From positions 1,488,001 through 1,552,000 of the forward strand of contig OX344757.2 of the NCBI GenBank assembly GCA_947034885.2: DNA of 64,000 nucleotides, read 5' to 3'. The number at the start of each line of letters is the position of its first letter. The stretch's first letter is position 1. This DNA is from Thuidium tamariscinum (Eukaryota; Streptophyta; Bryopsida; Hypnales; Thuidiaceae). The notes below the pieces were generated by a model. The model did no database searches. It saw only the letters and a list, made by a program, of their open reading frames with translations, and had not been told where the DNA came from. A program made the position numbers and the translations under genes. Of the stretch, positions 58,597 through 64,000 are shown piece by piece.

Positions 58597-61223
58597 TTTT
58601 TGATTGTATATAATTGAGAAAGATCAAAACTTGTACATTTCTACATGAAGGCTATATCTAGTAATGCAAAAGGAGAATCTTATTTATGAGAAATAACATT
58701 CCTTGAAATAACATCTTGAGGCTCTACATGATTTTATCTATTATAAGACTCTACTACTTTGCATCACCTACTTTATAGGCAATATTAATAGAAACGGAGC
58801 ACACTTTACATTATAAAATCTGAAATATATTTTATATGACCTTATTGGTTAGGTGAAAGAGTATTCTAATATACTTTAGGACATTGTTTGAATAAATGAT
58901 CAAATTTCAAATTTTATTGGTTCGTAATGTATCCAAAATTAACACTAGCGTCTCCTTGGCTTTCATACATTGATTGAATACATCTTGTGTCATCAATAAG
59001 TATCGTTTTTTGTTCCAAATGTAGGTGTTGTATTGTGGGCAATGAAGATTATAGGTGCTCATGTCTTAGTAGAAACACAGTGTGTGAAAATCTTGGTAAA
59101 TGATCCACAAAAACTCTACTAGAAACATCATATGTAGAGATCAAAGAAATGACTCACAAAAAATCTATATGACCAATTAAACTAATCACAATTTGATCAT
59201 GCAATCATTTTCTTTAGTCTATACAAACTACGTTTTTCACTAATTTTTGTACACTTTGAGAAAAAGTAAGGTATGTGTTTCTTCTAGTAAAAACATATTA
59301 CATACAAAGTAAGAAAAAATCGACATCAACAATTAACAAGTTCTTGTGGTCATTTCCTTAATTTATCCTAACCGTGTTTCTACTATTGGTTTTTGATTTA
59401 AGTGCATTTTTACCTTGATGTTTATAACACATATTTTAAAGAAAATTAGCCAAATTTGGTTGGATATTTATAGTTATTGGTATTATGATTAAATTAATTA
59501 TAAAATATTATATTAAATCATTTTTTTCTTTTAAAAATATTCTGAATTTTTTGAATTTTAAAAAAAGAAATCGAAATTCAAAAATTCAAACTAAAACTAG
59601 TCTACAAACTAAAGTAGTGGGAATAGTTTCAAAAAATGGCCGTGAAATAGTCTCCCAAAGGCTCAAGACTCCTCTTATGACACAATATGCCTATTTTTCA
59701 TAAGATATATTGAATGTAAAATTAGAGAGTGTGCCATCTAGAGGGATTTCTAAACTTATGTGGATTTTGGGGGGATTTTTTACACAAATAAAAGAAACTT
59801 TTATTGTGAGGGAAAAGTGAACAAGTACCTAGTCGTAAGAACTAATGGAAGGTTAGCAAAACAAAGAGAATAGGAAGATATAAATGACAACTTCAATATT
59901 GGTACGACAAGGTAGGAACTACCTTTCCATGGCACAAAACGGCTTAGGGGTCTAGAATTACAATTTAGCTCAAGAGCTAAAAAGTGTTAACCATAGTTAC
60001 TAACCAACCATCTTAAAAAACAAACTATTGCAAGCCATCTCATCTCATGTCAAATTTTGGCAATCTCCCATCAATCAAGGTGCTTTCCTTGAAACCTACA
60101 CACCATCTTCCATTCCACATATTTTTACTTAGTTACTTCCATCCAAATATATTGCATTAGCTTAGTTGTTGTCAAACGTTGCATCAATGCATTCAATTGA
60201 CAATATATAAAGGATGACTGTGGAAAGCACCACCTAAATTCTTCTCACTACAACAAACTTTTATTGGATGTGCTCCAAGAAGATGCTTTGTTTCCAAGAT
60301 AGTGGCCCCCATGATCCCCTATCATCTTTTGTGGTAATGAAGACACTTATAATATAAATGCTTCACTACCATGCACATTGTTAGCCCCAAATTCATCACT
60401 TTTGACTCAAAGTCTTTTTTTTCCCCATTTTTATTATTTATGTCAAATTTATCATACAAAAAATCCAAAAAAAAGTCTTGAGCCTAGATACATATATTAC
60501 ATATCAATAGGATATTTGATCCAAAATAAAATGTTATACCTAACATAACTTAAAATCTTGCATGTTTATAAATTCAAAACCTAGAATTGGTAGAATTTGT
60601 AAATATTGCATGATTATTGTTCAAATTGTTAAACTTATCACTTATGTGACAAATTCTTGCTAAATAGTTTGAAAAGATTTCTAGTGAAAATACTAAGGTA
60701 GTCTTCAAAGATAGAATTTGGTTTCCTAGTTGTTTCATGAAATGGTAGAAATCCCAATCATTTGTTTGTTTGTTAGTATTACAAATTCAAGATGGGCTAA
60801 TATAATAGTTATATGAGGTTCTAAGGATGAAATCATGCTAGAAGTCAATCAATAGCAAAGTTGGTTTGTTGAGATTCTTTTATATATAAAAGATTTTTTG
60901 TTCATTTATAATTAAAGATATAGAAGGATTTTGGTCTTTTTTCAAAATGAGTAGAGCAAAGATATCAGTGTACACATTGCTTATGAGATTCTATGAAAAG
61001 TTTCAACATTTTATAATTCTCAAAAGATCTTTTGGATGGTCAGCCATCCAATTCAACTACGGAATATTCCTAGAAATTATCCTAGTTGCAATAGAATCTC
61101 ACTTAAAATTAGTTATATCTTTTTAATGCTAATAACATGCTTCAACAAGTCTCATGCCAAGCATTCTAACATCTAAAAGTATTTGAACTAGCAAGACTCT
61201 TCAATTTGGACAAAGGCACAAAG
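58597..61223. other. AT-rich spacer without recognisable genes
   Basis: No coding or repeat signal could be supported. The open frame 59485-59703 is Lys/Asn-rich and unrecognised. Confidence 0.45.
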
Positions 61224-61227
61224 CTAA

Positions 61228-62064
61228 CCCCTAAAGGACCAAAGTGCGTGTTTTTGGCAACATAGCGATTTTGGGTAGGTACCTACAAATGGAGTTTTGA
61301 CTGCATGGTTCAAAAATTATTGTATGATATGTAGTTCTCATTGCTCAACGGGCAGATCGGGCAGCTAAAAAAACTTCTTAAAAAATGGGTTTTTTTTAAA
61401 ATAAAAATTTGAAATTGGTTATTTAGATTTATGTATACGTGGAAAGCTTTGAATCATTTCATTTTGATTAATGAGATGAAAGTACGAGAGTTTTAGTTTG
61501 TGGGATGTTATGGAATGTCTATTCTAAAATAAATTTTAAAGTCCTTTATTTAATTCAACTTTTAATATTTTTGAAAAAAAATAAAAATATTGGGTGTATA
61601 TTGTTTAATATAACATTACAACCATTGGGATTGCATTTTTTTAATCTATAAATAAATTGTTAATAAGTTAGTATTTTGAACCATTCTCTACTTCTTTCTA
61701 CTTATATTATTTTTTTTCTACATGTTATACAATTCCAAATGATTTGAAAACTTTCAAGCATGTAGCCAACTTGATTTGAAGAATGAATCTCAGATGTGGT
61801 CTTTTAAAGTGCAGCTATCCAGATTTTTGCAAGGGTAAAAAAAGGATTTTTATCACTTCAAACACTAATTTATCTTGCAATATATATGGTGAAAAATTCT
61901 GAAATTTTTTCCACATCTTCTAAAACTAGTTCACTAAAATATCCAATGATTACATTTGACCAAAAATATATATTTTTTAAAATTTGGTAGTTGTCCTAGA
62001 AATGACAGTTTTAGAGTGGTTTTGGTGTGGTTTTGGTGAAAGCATTGTCTAAAACCTTTAGGGC
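61228..62064 (+). mobile_element. TTAA-flanked element, chimeric type (copy K)
   Basis: 837 bp with left end CCCCTAAAGGACC preceded by CTAA (one change) and right end ACCTTTAGGGC followed by TTAA at 62065-62068. The left part has TTTTTGGCAACATAGCGATT, the right part GAAATGACAGTTTTAGAGTG, the same joined structure as copy D. It lacks about 90 bp relative to D. Confidence 0.8.
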
Positions 62065-62450
62065 TTAAAGAAAGAGGCTAGAGTAGGGTCTGCTCTAACT
62101 CCTTTATTCCATTCAAAAAAACCTAGTTTAGTTATTTTCTTCAAAAAGGGTAAATTCCAAAAGTTGGATTTTACTCATTTTTAGATTTTAGTTGGTGCTA
62201 GTGTAGATAGGCTTAGACATTGCTAATTAGAAAGCTAAAATCTAGAGTAAAGTTTATTTGAGGAGACTATGTGTCTGTACATATCCAAATAAGACATTGC
62301 AATTAAATAAAGAAAGCATTGTTCTTGACGGAAACATACAAATTCTCACAATTTTAACTCATTAAACTAGTTACTAGATTCTTTCACTCCCTTCTTAAAG
62401 GCTACTAACAAGGATTTAAATACCCATGATTGGTTTTTTCTTTTTCTTAA

Positions 62451-63375
62451 CCCCTTAGTTCCTTGACTATTTTTACTCCAAAAACATTCAAAAATTTCCA
62501 TTTCTAAGATCAATACCAATTTTTTTTCTTAACTTTTCTTTTGAGATTTGTGATTGTAGGATCTTGTAATAAATTAGTTGGAGAATATGATAAAAAAAAT
62601 TTAGAGTTTTTCATAGTGTAGATTGCAAGATGTTAGCATTTGGATGCTCAAAAATCAAAATTTTCACCCTTCAAAATAGAGGGGAGGTGTACTTCAAAAG
62701 GCAAAAATCATACATAAAATGGTCCAAAACAATTGTGCCTCTTTGGATTCATTGTTGAGGTTAACTAGGGTACTTGCCTAAAAAGTTTCAAATTGTTTAG
62801 AATTGTACAACATATAGGAAATAAATAGGAAGTAAAAAGTAGCAAATGATTCAAAATAAAAAATTGTTAAGAATTTAATTGTGGAATTGAAAAATGCCAA
62901 TCCCAATGGTTGGAATGTTGTAATAAACAATTTACATCCTATGATTTTTTTTTTCCCAAAAAATATTGAAAATTTAGTAAAATAAAAGACTTCAAAGTTT
63001 ATTTTAGAGTAGACTGAATCCATAATTGCTTGCAAACAAAAATGCCTTATAACTTTTGACTCATTGATCAAAATGGAATGACTCAAAGCCTTCTATACAT
63101 ACATAAATGAAGAAAACCAATTTCAAACTCTTGTTTTTGAAAGAAGTGATTTTTTTCAATCTATCTGGATTGCCCATTTACCAAAAAACCCACATATTAA
63201 ATAGGCCATAACTTTGGGCTCATATTTTCAAATGTCGTGATTTTTAGTACACATAAAAGATATTCATTGTCCCTTTCTTCTATTAAAATTTTTGCCCAAA
63301 ATTTGAAAATCTCTAGTCACATGTACTTGCCTAAAATTACTATGTTGCCAAATTTAGCACATTGGTTCTTTATGG
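62451..63375 (-). mobile_element. TTAA-flanked element, chimeric type (copy L)
   Basis: 925 bp in reverse orientation, starting CCCCTTAGTTCC after TTAA at 62447-62450 and ending ATTGGTTCTTTATGG. The right flanking TTAA is no longer recognisable. CTATGTTGCCAAATTTAGCA near the right end and GGGATTGGCATTTTTCAATT-like sequence (complement at about 62895) tie it to copies D and K. Confidence 0.72.
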
Positions 63376-64000
63376 TACATTCGCACCGGCTGTTGTTAAA
63401 AAATTAGGTGCATTTACAGGGGGCGTGGTTAGACCGAATGTCCCTATTGAGCCTCTTTCGGGGACAGGGATCTGTCAGGGGCAGGGATGGGATGTGGGCA
63501 GATCAAGGGTCTGCTCCGCAACCCTTTGGAGGACCCATTAATTTACTTTCAATTTTAATTTGATCTCTCCAACAAAGTATATGGGAATTCTATAGGAAAC
63601 AAGATTTTCAGTAAGAAAATTGATGCAATGGCAGAGGTTTTTTGCCACATGCTCACTTGAGCTTCATAGCCAATCTTGCATACAAGTAGGAGAGGAGAGA
63701 AACTCTTTATACTAGTGGAGTAGTGGTGGGTGAAACAAACCATGTGGGATATGTGATTTAGGAGAAAAAAGAGCTCCTCCATTCATGGTTGTGAAAATGC
63801 AGGAATTGTAATAGAAGTCAAATTTCAGACCTCATTTAAACATAGTAGACTATATTTTTTCAAAAAAACTCAAACTAAGAAAAGTTGGGGAATCAACTAT
63901 ACTTTTGCCTCCAAAAATTCGTTTGAGATTTCAATACTCCACTAAAAAGTTATGGAAAAGTTTTAGAGGAGGTGTTCAAAAATGTCCCCACATACACCTC
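63376..64000. other. Spacer with a small GC-rich patch
   Basis: 63410-63535 is GC-rich (GGGGACAGGGATCTGTCAGG) and unrecognised; the rest is AT-rich. The open frame 63555-63782 (-) has no known motif. Confidence 0.4.

Noticed and set aside
5497-63375. A CRISPR-like or regularly spaced array
   Set aside because: The repeats are dispersed, long and irregularly spaced, and the sequence is clearly from a plant nuclear genome.

Overview
The window is nuclear DNA of a land plant. Three plant gene families with many spliced, phase-consistent GT-AG introns sit far apart in AT-rich, transposon-filled intergenic DNA. Nothing in the sequence fixes the species. The large, very AT-rich spacers with short GC-rich islands would suit a large genome such as that of a seed-free plant or a gymnosperm, but that is only an inference.

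Layout. (1) 1-1765: the last three exons of a BAH-PHD histone reader of the EBS/SHL family, + strand, with its first exon outside the window. (2) 2964-5078: a broken Ty1/copia fragment on the minus strand, carrying a nearly perfect 152-bp hairpin inserted in its gag region. (3) 5.5-10.3 kb: two TTAA-flanked elements and a TA-flanked inverted-repeat element. (4) 11.3-17.8 kb: a complete nine-exon homogentisate 1,2-dioxygenase gene (475 aa), with a probable intron in its 5' leader and two G-boxes upstream. (5) 18.9-52.7 kb: a gene desert of small non-autonomous elements, LINE 3' ends, decayed duplications and several GC-rich islands of unknown nature. (6) 53.6-55.7 kb: a complete three-exon gene for a SHAQKYF-type single-repeat MYB factor (407 aa) with an N-terminal CCHC zinc knuckle and an RLFGV repressor-like motif. 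(7) 55.7-64 kb: more desert with three TTAA elements.

The three genes do not form a pathway. One is a chromatin reader, one an enzyme of tyrosine breakdown, and one a transcription factor.

The most notable signal is a family of at least 12 related non-autonomous elements. They end in CCCCTAAAGGACC-type inverted termini, and nearly every end abuts the tetranucleotide TTAA. With two further candidates they cover about 10 kb (16%) of the window. TTAA duplications and CCC-type ends are the signature of piggyBac-like transposition, which I know mainly outside plants. The copies fall into a short foldback type (about 400-550 bp), a long type of strikingly constant length (923-926 bp), and a type joining one end of each. 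None has a recognisable transposase. Several other inverted-repeat elements with different target sites (TA, or possibly 4 bp) are also described.
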